Positions 15,243 through 23,797 are shown, numbered from the stretch's first letter. The stretch is 32,640 nt of DNA from an uncultured Tessaracoccus sp. (GCF_947255005.1 NZ_CAMYFI010000026.1:1-32640), one strand, 5' to 3'. The notes: a model not told the origin generated them from the sequence alone. Program-made: numbers and translations.

Positions 15243-15263
15243 GCCACGCAGCGCGCTACACGC

Positions 15264-15315
15264 CATAAACAATGCTGGAACCCACGTGTTTAGGTGGGTT
15301 CCAGCATTGTTTATG
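15264..15315 (+). terminator. Terminator hairpin after iolE
   Basis: A perfect 22-bp stem (15264-15285 and 15294-15315) with an 8-nt loop, starting 22 bp after the iolE stop. The inner arm AATGCTGGAACCCAC recurs exactly in the hairpin at 16276-16315, on the other side of the next gene. Confidence 0.8.
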
Positions 15316-15371
15316 CGGGAGTTATCCACACCCTCTAGAAACTGGCCTCATGGACGGGTGAAGATTCCTCC

Positions 15372-16274
15372 ATGGACAACGATGCGACGCTGCACCGCCT
15401 CCTGCGCTCCCAGCATGGCGCGGTCACAACTCGCCAGCTCACCGCGCTGGGATTCACTCCGCGCCAGGTGGAGCTACGCGTCAAACGGTGGCAGAGCGTG
15501 GCGCGCGGAGTTCACGTCGCAACTTCCCCGACGTTCCTCACTGCCGTCTGGGCCGGATTGCTGGCCGGAGGGGAGCATGCCGTCGTGGGGCTCCAAGCAG
15601 CCGGATATCTCGCGGGCTATTTGCCCACCGAGCCGCGTCGCATCGTCGTGTGGGTGCGGCATCCGCGTCGCGACTTTACTGTGGGTCGCTGGCGTGTCGT
15701 GTTCCGCCAGGGGGAACGTGTTGGACGCGGCACTCCTCGTCGAACCCGACCTGAGGACACCGTGCTTGACATCGCTTCGACGAGCTCGGAAGTAGACGCC
15801 GTCGGCGCGCTGACCCGCGCTCTCGCCGATGGCCACACCACCGCCCAGAAACTCAACGACGCCCTGCGAGCGCGCGGTCGGCAACGCCACCGTCGTGTGC
15901 TGCAGCAACTGTGCAGCCATGCGCTCCATGGCATTGAGAGCGCCCTCGAATGGTTATTTCACCGCGATGTGGTGATCCCCCACGGGCTGCCGATACCGAT
16001 ACGGCAAGAATCGCGCTCGGCGGGGCGGGTGGACAACCTCTACGCCGAGTACGCAACCATCGTCGAACTCGACGGCACCGCGTACCATCGCGACAAGCTG
16101 CACGACTACTTTCGCGACAACGAGCACCTATTGAGCCATGACTCCTGGACGCTTCGGTATGGGTGGGCGCACGTCGTGTATGAACCGTGCGTAGTGGCTG
16201 CTCAAGTTGCGAGAGCACTCCAACTGCGCGGCTGGCTTCCGGAAGCAGCCCCTCCACGGTGTGCATGCACATAA
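15372..16274 (+). CDS. AbiEi-like winged-helix/DUF559 nuclease-fold protein
   Basis: A 300-residue protein of a type common in Actinobacteria. The N-terminus (LLRSQHGAVTTRQLTALGFTPRQVELRVKRWQSVARGVHV) looks like the AbiEi antitoxin winged helix. The C-terminus (VDNLYAEYATIVELDGTAYHRDKLHDYFRDNEHL) looks like the DUF559/Vsr-type endonuclease fold, with Asp/Glu residues in the expected order. Function is unknown: a defence, toxin-antitoxin or DNA-repair role has been suggested for relatives. It interrupts the iol genes, is alone in its transcript and is bracketed by two hairpins with the same arm sequence, which suggests later insertion. No clear ribosome-binding site is seen. Confidence 0.75.
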   Translation: MDNDATLHRLLRSQHGAVTTRQLTALGFTPRQVELRVKRWQSVARGVHVATSPTFLTAVWAGLLAGGEHAVVGLQAAGYLAGYLPTEPRRIVVWVRHPRRDFTVGRWRVVFRQGERVGRGTPRRTRPEDTVLDIASTSSEVDAVGALTRALADGHTTAQKLNDALRARGRQRHRRVLQQLCSHALHGIESALEWLFHRDVVIPHGLPIPIRQESRSAGRVDNLYAEYATIVELDGTAYHRDKLHDYFRDNEHLLSHDSWTLRYGWAHVVYEPCVVAAQVARALQLRGWLPEAAPPRCACT

Positions 16275-16275
16275 A

Positions 16276-16321
16276 GAATGCTGGAACCCACCACAACACG
16301 TGGGTTCCAGCATTCCTTGTT
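16276..16321. terminator. Bidirectional terminator between the DUF559 gene and mmsA
   Basis: Perfect 16-bp stem (16276-16291 and 16300-16315) with an 8-nt loop, followed on the plus strand by CTTGTTTT. It overlaps the end of the DUF559 gene by a few bases and serves two convergent genes. The arms share 15 nt with the hairpin at 15264-15315. Confidence 0.8.
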
Positions 16322-16339
16322 TTCAGCTAAGCCGAACGG

Positions 16340-17851
16340 TTACCGCGAAGCGGAGGCAACGAAGTCGAGTCCGACGTGTTCGTCGGACTTGCCAGCCCAG
16401 CGGGTGGTGATGACCTTGGCCTTGGTGTAGAAGTTCACGCCCTCCTGGCCGTGCATCTTCACGTCACCGTACAGCGAGCCCTTCCAGCCGCCGAACGAGT
16501 AGTAGCCCACCGGCACCGGGATCGGCACGTTGATGCCCACCATGCCGGCTTCGACGTCGAGCTCGAAGCGACGAGCGTACTCACCCGACTCGGTGAAGAT
16601 GGCGGAACCGTTGCCGAACTCGCTGGAGTTCACAATCTTGATGGCCTCGTCGTAGCTTTCGGCGCGCACGACGACAAGCACGGGGCCGAAGATCTCCTCG
16701 CAGTACGCCTTGGTGTTGAGCGGCACGTTGTCGAGGATGGTCGGGCCGAGCCAGTTGCCGCCGGCGAACTGCTCGTCGGCGTGCTTGAAGTTGCGGCCAT
16801 CCAGCACGACGGTGGCTCCCGCGGCCTCAGCCTCGTCGATCCAGGAGATGATGCGCTCCTTCGACTTAGCGGAGATGACGGGGCCGAGCTCCGACTTCGG
16901 GTCTTCACCCGGGCCGAGCACGAGCGCCTCCGCCTTGGTCTTCACCTTCTCAATCAGCGGATCGGCGGCCTCGCCCACGGCCACCACGACGGGCAGCGCC
17001 ATGCAGCGCTGACCTGCCGCACCGAACGCGCCGGAGATGATGTGCTTCGCGGCGAAATCGAGGTTGGCGTCGGGCATCACGATGGCGTGGTTGTTCGCAC
17101 CACCGAGCGCCTGGTAGCGCTTGCCAGTCTTCGCGCAGCCCTCAGCGATGATCTTCGCCACCGGGGTGGAGCCGACGAACGAAATGGCGTCGATGCCGTC
17201 GGAGGCAAGCATGTGCTGCACCACCTGCTTATCGCCGCAGACCACCTGGAACAGGCCGTCGGGCAGGCCCGCCTCCTGGTACATCTTCGCGACGGTGAGG
17301 GACACCGTCGGCACCGGGGTGGCCGGCTTCAGCACCACGGCGTTGCCGGTAGCCAGCGCCATCGGGTGCATCCACATGGGCACCATCATGGGGAAGTTGA
17401 ACGGGCAGATAGCACCGACGACGCCGACAGGCTGCCGGATGGTGTGGATGTCGATGCCGGTCGAAGCGCCGGAGGTGTAGTCGCCCTTGAGCGCATTGTG
17501 GATGCCGCAGGCGAACTCGACGACCTCCAGGCCGCGCGCGATCTCACCGAGGGCATCGCCGTGGGTCTTCCCGCCTTCCTTCACGATGATGGCGGCGAGC
17601 TCATCCTGGCGCTCCACCATGAGGTTGCGGAAGTTGAACATCACGGCGGTGCGCTTCGCGAGCGACATAGCCGCCCACTCCTTCTGCGCCTTGCGTGCGC
17701 CCTGGATAGCACGCTCGACGAGCTCGGTGCTCGCCTCCGCGACGCCACCGATCGTCTGGCCGGTGGTGGGCGAGTCGATGTCGATGACGTCGGCGCCGTC
17801 TTCGACGACCTCCTTGCCATCAATCCAATGCTTCATGGTCAGTTCACTCAT
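16340..17851 (-). CDS. iolA: CoA-acylating (methyl)malonate-semialdehyde dehydrogenase
   Basis: A 503-residue aldehyde dehydrogenase of the MmsA/IolA group. FNFPMMVPMWMHPMA (151-165) and the nucleophile Cys283 in GAAGQRCMALP are the hallmarks of the CoA-dependent family. In inositol breakdown it turns malonate semialdehyde into acetyl-CoA, CO2 and NADH. The same enzyme also serves valine and propionate metabolism (mmsA). It is last in the leftward iolCBDA operon, 13 bp after iolD, with AAGGAG before the ATG. It ends at a bidirectional terminator. Confidence 0.92.
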   Translation of the reverse strand: MSELTMKHWIDGKEVVEDGADVIDIDSPTTGQTIGGVAEASTELVERAIQGARKAQKEWAAMSLAKRTAVMFNFRNLMVERQDELAAIIVKEGGKTHGDALGEIARGLEVVEFACGIHNALKGDYTSGASTGIDIHTIRQPVGVVGAICPFNFPMMVPMWMHPMALATGNAVVLKPATPVPTVSLTVAKMYQEAGLPDGLFQVVCGDKQVVQHMLASDGIDAISFVGSTPVAKIIAEGCAKTGKRYQALGGANNHAIVMPDANLDFAAKHIISGAFGAAGQRCMALPVVVAVGEAADPLIEKVKTKAEALVLGPGEDPKSELGPVISAKSKERIISWIDEAEAAGATVVLDGRNFKHADEQFAGGNWLGPTILDNVPLNTKAYCEEIFGPVLVVVRAESYDEAIKIVNSSEFGNGSAIFTESGEYARRFELDVEAGMVGINVPIPVPVGYYSFGGWKGSLYGDVKMHGQEGVNFYTKAKVITTRWAGKSDEHVGLDFVASASR

Positions 17852-17864
17852 GTGTTGCTCCTTG

Positions 17865-19748
17865 TCAGAAGAATCGACGCTGGGCCTTCACAGCCTCGGC
17901 GTATTCGGCGTATGCGGTCTGGGTGGATTCAAGGTTGGACACCGGCGCGACGGGCACGTCCCACCAGCCGGTGCCGGGCGGGTTGGGCCCGTACAGGTCG
18001 GTTTCAATGTGGATCATCGTGGTGTGCTGCGACTCCGTCGCCTTGCGGTACGCGTCGCGGAACTCGTCGATGGTCTTCACCTCGATCACGTCGATGCCCC
18101 ACGAGCGGGCGTTGGCAGCGATGTCGACGGGGATGAGCTCGTCGGTAGCCTTGCCGTCCTCGTCGCGCATCCGGTACTTCGTGCCGAAGCGCTGCGAGCC
18201 GTGTGACTCGGACAGCGAGCCGATCGACGCGTACCCGTGGTTCTGCAGCAACACGAGGATGACCTTCTCGCGCTGCTGCACGATGGTGGCGAGCTCCATG
18301 GGCAGCATCTGGTAGGTGCCGTCGCCGACGATCGCCACCACCTCGGAGTCGGGCAGCGCCATCTTGACGCCCAGCGCCGCCGGGATCTCGTAACCCATGC
18401 ACGAGAACGCATATTCGACGTGGTACCCCACTGGGGTGCTGGCGTGCCAGAGGCACTGGAGGTCGCCCGGCATGGAACCGGCGGCGTTGATCACCACGTC
18501 GTTCGGGCCCATGAGCTCGTTGAGCGCGCCGAACACCTCGGTCTGAGCCGGCAGCGGGCCGTGCCCTAGGTGGTAGCACTCGTCGGTAGTGCGCTGCCAG
18601 GCGGCAACCTCATCGGTGATCTTCGTGGCCCATTCCTCGGGCACGCGGTAGCCGTCGAGTGCCGGGGTGAGTGCCCGCAGCGTCTCGCGGGCATCGCCGA
18701 CGACCATCTCGGCGCCCTGCTTGGCCGCGTCGAACGCGGTGACGTTGATGTTCACGAACCGCACGTCGGGGTTCTTGAACTGCGTCTGAGAAGCGGTGGT
18801 GAAGTCGGAGTAGCGGGTGCCGATGCCGATGACGAGGTCGGCTTCTTCGGCCAGCGCATTGGCCGAGCCAGCGCCCGTAGCACCGACGCCACCCACAGCC
18901 TGCGGGTGATCCCAATTGATGGCGCCCTTACCGGCCTGCGTGTCGGACACCGGGATGCCGGTGGCACTCGCCAGGGCGCGCAGCTCGTCGCAGGCCCCGG
19001 AATAAATGGTGCCGCCGCCAGAAATAATGAGCGGCTTCGACGACGCCTTGATGGCCTCGACAGCTCGGGCGAGGGCTGCCTCGTCGGGACGGATGCGCCC
19101 CACGTGCCACACCTTCTTCTGGAAGAACTCCAGCGGCCAATCGTAGGCCTCGGCCTGGACGTCTTCAGGCAGGCAGATGGTGGCGGCGCCGGTGTCGGCC
19201 GGGTCGGTGAGCACGCGCATGGCGCGCGGAAGGGCCACCATGAGCTGCTCGGGGCGGTTCACGCGGTCCCAGAACTTCGACACCGGACGGAAGGCGTCGT
19301 TGACGCTCACGTCGGGGTTCGTCGGATCTTCGAGTTGCTGCAGCACCGGGTCGGGGGCACGGTTGGCGAAGATGTCGGAGGGAAACAGCAGCACGGGGAC
19401 GCGGTTGGTGGTGGCGAGCGCCGCGCCGGTCACCATGTTGAGCGCACCTGGGCCGATCGACGACGTGACCGCGAGGGTCTCCAGGCGATCTTTCGCCTTC
19501 GCATACGCGGCGGCGACGTGCACCATGCCCTGCTCGTTTCGGCCATGCCAGAACTCGACGCGATCCTCACCCTCGTCGGGCGCGATCTCGTTTTGCAGCA
19601 GGGCTTGGCCGAGCCCGGCCACGTTGCCGTGACCGAAGATGCCAAACATGCCGCGGATGAAGCGGCGCTCCACCCCGTCGCGCTCGGAATACTGCTGCGA
19701 GAGGTAGCGAACGACGGCTTGGCCAACCGTCAGACGAATCGTGCTCAT
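17865..19748 (-). CDS. iolD: 3D-(3,5/4)-trihydroxycyclohexane-1,2-dione acylhydrolase (decyclizing)
   Basis: A 627-residue thiamine-diphosphate enzyme of the acetolactate-synthase fold, the normal length of IolD. The N-terminal domain carries GIFGHGNVAGLGQAL and FWHGRNEQGMVHVAAAYA with the cofactor-activating Glu. The C-terminal ThDP/Mg motif runs from GDG at about residue 475 to the Asn of LQNHGY near 503. It hydrolytically opens the ring to 5-deoxy-glucuronate. The ATG overlaps the iolB stop by 4 bp (19745-19748), so the genes are coupled. Confidence 0.94.
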   Translation of the reverse strand: MSTIRLTVGQAVVRYLSQQYSERDGVERRFIRGMFGIFGHGNVAGLGQALLQNEIAPDEGEDRVEFWHGRNEQGMVHVAAAYAKAKDRLETLAVTSSIGPGALNMVTGAALATTNRVPVLLFPSDIFANRAPDPVLQQLEDPTNPDVSVNDAFRPVSKFWDRVNRPEQLMVALPRAMRVLTDPADTGAATICLPEDVQAEAYDWPLEFFQKKVWHVGRIRPDEAALARAVEAIKASSKPLIISGGGTIYSGACDELRALASATGIPVSDTQAGKGAINWDHPQAVGGVGATGAGSANALAEEADLVIGIGTRYSDFTTASQTQFKNPDVRFVNINVTAFDAAKQGAEMVVGDARETLRALTPALDGYRVPEEWATKITDEVAAWQRTTDECYHLGHGPLPAQTEVFGALNELMGPNDVVINAAGSMPGDLQCLWHASTPVGYHVEYAFSCMGYEIPAALGVKMALPDSEVVAIVGDGTYQMLPMELATIVQQREKVILVLLQNHGYASIGSLSESHGSQRFGTKYRMRDEDGKATDELIPVDIAANARSWGIDVIEVKTIDEFRDAYRKATESQHTTMIHIETDLYGPNPPGTGWWDVPVAPVSNLESTQTAYAEYAEAVKAQRRFF

Positions 19749-20614
19749 ACGTGCTCCTTGGGGTCGAGCGGGAGGCGGGGGTCAGCGTCGGCGGACTCCC
19801 AGGTGTCGCGCAGCCAGCCGTAACAGGGATCATCGACGGACAGCCACGTGGAATCGCCAGGGCCAGCCATGACGTTCAGGTAGTACAGGTTGTAGCCGGG
19901 CGCGGCCACGCAGGGGCCGTGGTAGCCGTGCGGCACGAGCGCGACATCGCCGTTGCCGACGCGGAGAGCCACGTCGATGGGACGCTCGTCGGTACCGTAG
20001 GTGGCGTGGAAGGCCATGCCGGGGCCGTGCTCGTCGGGCTCAATCTCGAAGTAGTAGATCTCTTCGAGCTCGCGCTCGTTCTCGGAATCCTCGTCGTGCT
20101 TGTGGGGCGGGTAGCTCGACCAGTTGCCGCCGGGGGTAATCACCTCGGTGACGAGCAGCCGCGACGTGTGCAGCGGGTTGCCGATGGCGTAGTTGGATAC
20201 CTGACGGCTCATCACGCCGGCGCCGCGAATGCCGACGCTCACCTCGTCGGCAGGGCAGTAGCGCACCTCGAGCTGCTCCGAGGCCACGCAGTACGGCAGC
20301 GCGAACCGTCCGTCGCGCGTGGCAGTGACGGTGGCCTCCACACCCGACGGCAGGTACAGGTAGTCGGTGGTCTCACCCCAGATGGTGGAGCGGCCCTGCA
20401 GCTCGTGGCTCTGCCCGTCCACTTCGACGGTGCACCCGCCGGCCAGCGGCAGCACCAGGTACTCGTGGCCTTCCGTGCGGACCTCGTGCGATTCGCCGGC
20501 GGCAAGCGCAACCACCTGCAACCCAGACCATGCCCAGCCTGCGCGCTTAGGGCTGACATCCACTTCGACGGGGCCGCTGGCCGTGGAGCCTGCGGGCAAC
20601 ACGTGTTCAGTCAT
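19745..20614 (-). CDS. iolB: 5-deoxy-glucuronate isomerase
   Basis: A 289-residue bicupin. The metal-binding motif is seen in YPPHKHDEDSENERELEEIYYFEI and the conserved end in GYHGPCVAAPGYNLYYLNVMAG, both standard for IolB, which converts 5-deoxy-glucuronate to 2-deoxy-5-keto-gluconate. The start MTEHVLPAG at 20614 is chosen over a longer reading frame that runs through the iolC coding region. The gene overlaps iolC by 8 bp and iolD by 4 bp, so all three are tightly coupled. Confidence 0.93.
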   Translation of the reverse strand: MTEHVLPAGSTASGPVEVDVSPKRAGWAWSGLQVVALAAGESHEVRTEGHEYLVLPLAGGCTVEVDGQSHELQGRSTIWGETTDYLYLPSGVEATVTATRDGRFALPYCVASEQLEVRYCPADEVSVGIRGAGVMSRQVSNYAIGNPLHTSRLLVTEVITPGGNWSSYPPHKHDEDSENERELEEIYYFEIEPDEHGPGMAFHATYGTDERPIDVALRVGNGDVALVPHGYHGPCVAAPGYNLYYLNVMAGPGDSTWLSVDDPCYGWLRDTWESADADPRLPLDPKEHV

Positions 20615-21635
20615 TGCTCTCCTCACTTGGAGCTCCCTCTGGGGAGCTGTTGGTTGTGCGTGTTCTCGATAGCGGTTGTGGGTGCTCCTGCACCATGCGG
20701 CGCAGTTCGGGCAGTGTGGGCATGGCCGTCGCGCATTCGAGCCGTGATGCGACGATCGCCCCCGCCGCAGATGCCACAGCGAGCATCTCCCCCAGCTCCC
20801 AGCCTTGCACCAGCCCGTAGCACAGCGCACCGCCGAAGGCGTCGCCGGAGCCGAGCCCATTGAGCACATCGACGCGGGTGCCGGGTACGTGGACCACTTC
20901 GTCGGGGGTGATGAGCGTCGCCCCGCGCGCCCCGTCTTTCACGACGGCCACCTGCACGCCGAGCTTCAGCAGCGCCCGACCGGCTGCGATGGGGTCGGAT
21001 TCCCCGACGGCAACCTCGCACTCTTCTCGATTACCGACGGTGATCGTCACCTTCTTCAGTGCGTCGCGCATGCGGCGACGGGCTTCGTCGGGGCTCTCCC
21101 AAAACTGTGCGCGGAAATCCAGGTCGAGGGCCGTAATGCCGGCGCTCGCGCGGGTTTCGAGGGCGGCGAAGTGCGCGTCGCGGCTGGGCTGGCTGGAGAA
21201 CCCGGTACCGGTGAGCCAGAACACGCGTGCCGCTTCGATGGCTCCGACGGGGAGCGTGTCGGGGGTGAGCAGCATGTCGGGCGCGATGGGCCGTCGGTAG
21301 AAGTACAGCGGGAAGTGGTCGGGCGGAAAGATCTCGCAGAAGGTGACGGGGGTGTTGTGCCCGACCATGGTTTGCACAAAGTCTTCGTACACGCCCAGTC
21401 GGCCGAGCTCCTCACGGCAGAAGGTGCCGAACGGGTCTTCACCGACGGCGCTCACGATGCCCGACGAGCTCCCCAGGCGCGCGGCGGCGACGGCGACGTT
21501 GGTGGGGCTGCCGCCTAGGAATTTGCCGAAGTTGTCGACGTCCTGCAGGCCGACGCCGGTCTGCAGTGGGTAAATATCCACACCGATGCGCCCCATCGTG
21601 AGCACATCCAGTGCATCGACATTGAACAGTCCCAT
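20607..21635 (-). CDS. iolC: 5-dehydro-2-deoxygluconokinase
   Basis: A 342-residue PfkB-family kinase. The substrate-side motif GGSPTNVAVAAARLG is at 41-55 and the ATP/catalytic motif NGLGSGDAFGGALCYGL at 259-275, with Asp265 as base. It phosphorylates 2-deoxy-5-keto-gluconate at O6. It is first in the leftward operon iolC-iolB-iolD-iolA, behind a promoter with an IolR-like site, and divergent from the GntR regulator. The C-terminal 20 residues are polar and overlap the iolB start. The ribosome-binding site is weak. Confidence 0.93.
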   Translation of the reverse strand: MGLFNVDALDVLTMGRIGVDIYPLQTGVGLQDVDNFGKFLGGSPTNVAVAAARLGSSSGIVSAVGEDPFGTFCREELGRLGVYEDFVQTMVGHNTPVTFCEIFPPDHFPLYFYRRPIAPDMLLTPDTLPVGAIEAARVFWLTGTGFSSQPSRDAHFAALETRASAGITALDLDFRAQFWESPDEARRRMRDALKKVTITVGNREECEVAVGESDPIAAGRALLKLGVQVAVVKDGARGATLITPDEVVHVPGTRVDVLNGLGSGDAFGGALCYGLVQGWELGEMLAVASAAGAIVASRLECATAMPTLPELRRMVQEHPQPLSRTRTTNSSPEGAPSEESND

Positions 21636-21664
21636 GTCACCCGCTTCGTCGAGGTCCTGGGATC

Positions 21665-21696
21665 ATCCTAGACGGACAGCGCCAAATGTCAAGACA
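21665..21696 (-). promoter_or_regulatory. iolCBDA promoter with IolR-like operator
   Basis: Minus strand: TTGACA (21687-21692), 16-nt spacer, TAGGAT (21665-21670). TGTCTTGACA (21687-21696) covers the -35 and fits KGWCHTRACA completely. The 12-mer AATGTCAAGACA on the plus strand is identical to the one in the promoter at 12106-12117. Confidence 0.7.
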
Positions 21697-21742
21697 AACT
21701 GGAGGGTAGAGCGTCGGACAGGGCTCCCAAATTCGCCCAAAA

Positions 21743-21769
21743 CTTTGTATCCTCCTACGATGCTATAAG
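21743..21769 (+). promoter_or_regulatory. Promoter of the GntR regulator gene
   Basis: An extended -10 (TGC then TATAAG, 21761-21769) faces the regulator. A CTTTGT half-site (21743-21748) sits at the -35 position. It is the same half-site as in the palindromes at 9790-9805 and 22565-22580, which suggests shared control or autoregulation. Confidence 0.45.
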
Positions 21770-21790
21770 TCACAACAAGAAAGCCCGACG

Positions 21791-22534
21791 ATGTCTAAAG
21801 AGCACTTCAGTCTCGAGGTGGAGATTGATCGCAGCAGCCCCACTCCCCTACACCAGCAGATCGCCGACCCGCTGATCAGTCTGATCCAGTCGGGCGCTAT
21901 CGAGCCAGGCACGAAACTCGAAGACGAGGTTTCGATGGCCCACCGGCTTGAGGTGTCCCGGCCAACGGCCAGGCGGGCACTCGAGACGCTCGTGAACCGC
22001 GGCTTGATTGTGCGTCGACGCGGAGCCGGCACCGCCGTCGCACCCCGGCAGATCCATCGCCCCATGGCACTCACGAGCCTCCACGACGACCTTGCCCGCG
22101 ACGGCCATCGCGTCACCACCGAGGTCCTCGAATGGCTGGCCCAGCCCGCGGACGAGGACACCGCAGCCATGCTGTCACTCGCCGTCGGCACCCCCGTCGT
22201 GCGCATCAAGCGCCTGCGCTTCACCGACGGGGAACCCCTCGCCCTCATGACAAACGTACTGCCCGAGACCACCGCACCCACCCGCGCCGAACTCGTGGAA
22301 CACGGCTTCTACGAACTCCTGCGTGAACGGGGCGTACAGATTAAGCTGGGCACCCAGAACATCGGCGCCCGTCTCGCCGACGACACCGAGGCGCGCCTAC
22401 TCGACGAGCCGCCCGGCGCGGCGCTGCTCACGATGCAGCGCACCGCCTACGACGAGCAGCAACAACCCGTCGAAGTGGGTACCCACGTGTACCGGGCGAG
22501 CCGCTACACCTATAGCCAGACGGTGTTTGCCTGA
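21791..22534 (+). CDS. GntR-family regulator with UTRA domain, IolR-like
   Basis: A 247-residue regulator. The winged helix is seen in PTPLHQQIADPLISLIQSGAIEPGTKLEDEVSMAHRLEVSRPTARRALETLVNRGLIVRRRGAGTAV (about 17-84), followed by a UTRA ligand-binding domain (VLEWLAQPADEDTAAML, VVRIKRLRFTDGEPLALMTNVLP, LLTMQRTAYDEQQQPVEVGTHVYRASRYTY). It is divergent from iolCBDA, and IolR-like sites are present at iolC and two other promoters. It is therefore the obvious candidate to repress the inositol genes until an intermediate binds. Its ligand is not visible from the sequence. Confidence 0.85.
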   Translation: MSKEHFSLEVEIDRSSPTPLHQQIADPLISLIQSGAIEPGTKLEDEVSMAHRLEVSRPTARRALETLVNRGLIVRRRGAGTAVAPRQIHRPMALTSLHDDLARDGHRVTTEVLEWLAQPADEDTAAMLSLAVGTPVVRIKRLRFTDGEPLALMTNVLPETTAPTRAELVEHGFYELLRERGVQIKLGTQNIGARLADDTEARLLDEPPGAALLTMQRTAYDEQQQPVEVGTHVYRASRYTYSQTVFA

Positions 22535-22563
22535 GATCAGCCGTGGCCGGAAGGTAATCGTCG

Positions 22564-22600
22564 ACTTTGTATTGACAAAGTTGCTGAAAGGGCGTTGAAT
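22564..22600 (+). promoter_or_regulatory. Transaldolase promoter with palindromic operator
   Basis: TTGACA (22572-22577), 17-nt spacer, TTGAAT (22595-22600). ACTTTGT-ATTG-ACAAAGT (22564-22581) is a perfect palindrome over the -35. TGTATTGACA (22568-22577) matches the IolR-like motif at nine of ten positions. Confidence 0.6.
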
Positions 22601-22648
22601 GGTGGGTACGAACACACGCTCTAGGCTGAGCCATCAAGGAGGACAGCA

Positions 22649-23728
22649 ATGACCGACGAGCACATCCCCGGCCCACTGTGGGACGCCGCACAAGAATTTC
22701 CCCAAACCGCGCAGTGGAACGACTCCGCAGACATCGAGGAGCTAAGCCAGTCCATCGCCATGGGCGGTGTGGGAGCCACCTGCAACCCCGTCATCGCCTA
22801 CACCACCATCAAGAAGTACCCGGACGTGTGGGGCCCACGCATCCGCCAGATCGCGCAGGACAACCCAACGTGGGGCGAGAGCGAGATCGGCTGGCAGGCT
22901 ATCCGGGACATGTCCGTCGAAGCCGCCAAACTGCTGGAACCGGCCTTCGAGGCGTCGAACGGTAAGAACGGTCGCCTGTCGGTGCAGACCGACCCCCGCC
23001 TCCACCGCAACGCCAAGGCGCTGTCCGACCAGGCCTTCGAGTTCTCGGAGCTCGCACCGAACATCATCGTGAAGATTCCCGCCACGAAGGTGGGCATCGA
23101 GGCCATTGAGGACGCCACCTACCGCGGCGTCAACATCAACGTCACCGTCTCATTCACCGTGCCCCAGGTCATCGCCGCTGCGGAAGCCATCGAGCGCGGC
23201 CTGAAGCGTCGTGAGGAAGAAGGCCTCGACGTATCGACGATGGGCCCGGTCGTCACCCTCATGGTCGGGCGTCTCGACGACTGGCTGAAGACCGTCGTCG
23301 AGAAGGAACAACGCTTCCTCGACCCGGGCCACCTCGAGTGGGCAGGCATCGCCGCGTCGAAGCACGCTTACAAGATCATGAAGGAGCGCGGCCTGCGCGC
23401 CCGCCTGCTCATCGCGGCCTACCGCAACGTGCTGCAGTGGAGCGAATTCATCGGCGGCGAGCTCGTCGTGTCTCCCCCGTTCAAGTGGGCGAAGCGCGTG
23501 AACAACTCCGGGTACAAACCGGTCTCGCGCATCGACGAGCCCGTGGCCGAGCACATCATGGAGACGCTGAAGGGCATCCCCGAATTCATGCGCGCCTACG
23601 AAGTGGACGGCATGAGCGTCGAGGAGTTCGAGCAGTTCGGCGCCACGCGCAAGACCATCCGCCAGTTCCTGAACGCGGATGCAGATCTCGACCTCTTGGT
23701 GCGCGACCTGATCGTCGAAGCCCCGTAA
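22649..23728 (+). CDS. Transaldolase-family protein in the inositol cluster
   Basis: A 359-residue class I aldolase of the transaldolase family. VGATCNPVIAY (41-51) matches the family TSNP signature, Lys142 in NIIVKIPATKVG is the Schiff-base lysine, and NINVTVSFTVPQ follows. It is longer than E. coli TalB (about 317) and has a distinct C-terminal part (GELVVSPPFKWAKRVNNSGY, SVEEFEQFGATRKTIRQF). It lies 114 bp after the regulator behind its own promoter with a regulatory palindrome, and CAAGGAGG precedes the ATG. No iolJ-type aldolase is in the window, so it may cleave 2-deoxy-5-keto-gluconate-6-phosphate. That is inference, and a plain transaldolase role is possible. Confidence 0.8.
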   Translation: MTDEHIPGPLWDAAQEFPQTAQWNDSADIEELSQSIAMGGVGATCNPVIAYTTIKKYPDVWGPRIRQIAQDNPTWGESEIGWQAIRDMSVEAAKLLEPAFEASNGKNGRLSVQTDPRLHRNAKALSDQAFEFSELAPNIIVKIPATKVGIEAIEDATYRGVNINVTVSFTVPQVIAAAEAIERGLKRREEEGLDVSTMGPVVTLMVGRLDDWLKTVVEKEQRFLDPGHLEWAGIAASKHAYKIMKERGLRARLLIAAYRNVLQWSEFIGGELVVSPPFKWAKRVNNSGYKPVSRIDEPVAEHIMETLKGIPEFMRAYEVDGMSVEEFEQFGATRKTIRQFLNADADLDLLVRDLIVEAP

Positions 23729-23749
23729 CTCCCTCGTAGAGCGTACCCG

Positions 23750-23790
23750 CTGGGGCGGCAACACTTCGGTGTTGTCGCCCCAGTTGTTTG
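23750..23790 (+). terminator. Terminator of the transaldolase gene
   Basis: A 15-bp stem (23750-23764 with 23769-23783, one G-T pair) closed by a TTCG tetraloop and followed by TTGTTTG. It starts 22 bp after the stop codon. Confidence 0.85.
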
Positions 23791-23797
23791 TGTATGG

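Noticed and set aside
16376..18136. Plus-strand frame of 586 codons opposite mmsA
   Set aside because: It is the complement of a well-defined aldehyde dehydrogenase and contains long His/Arg/Asp-rich stretches without domains.
18570..19823. Plus-strand frame of 417 codons opposite iolD
   Set aside because: Antisense to the ThDP enzyme. Composition and lack of start signals mark it as a shadow frame.
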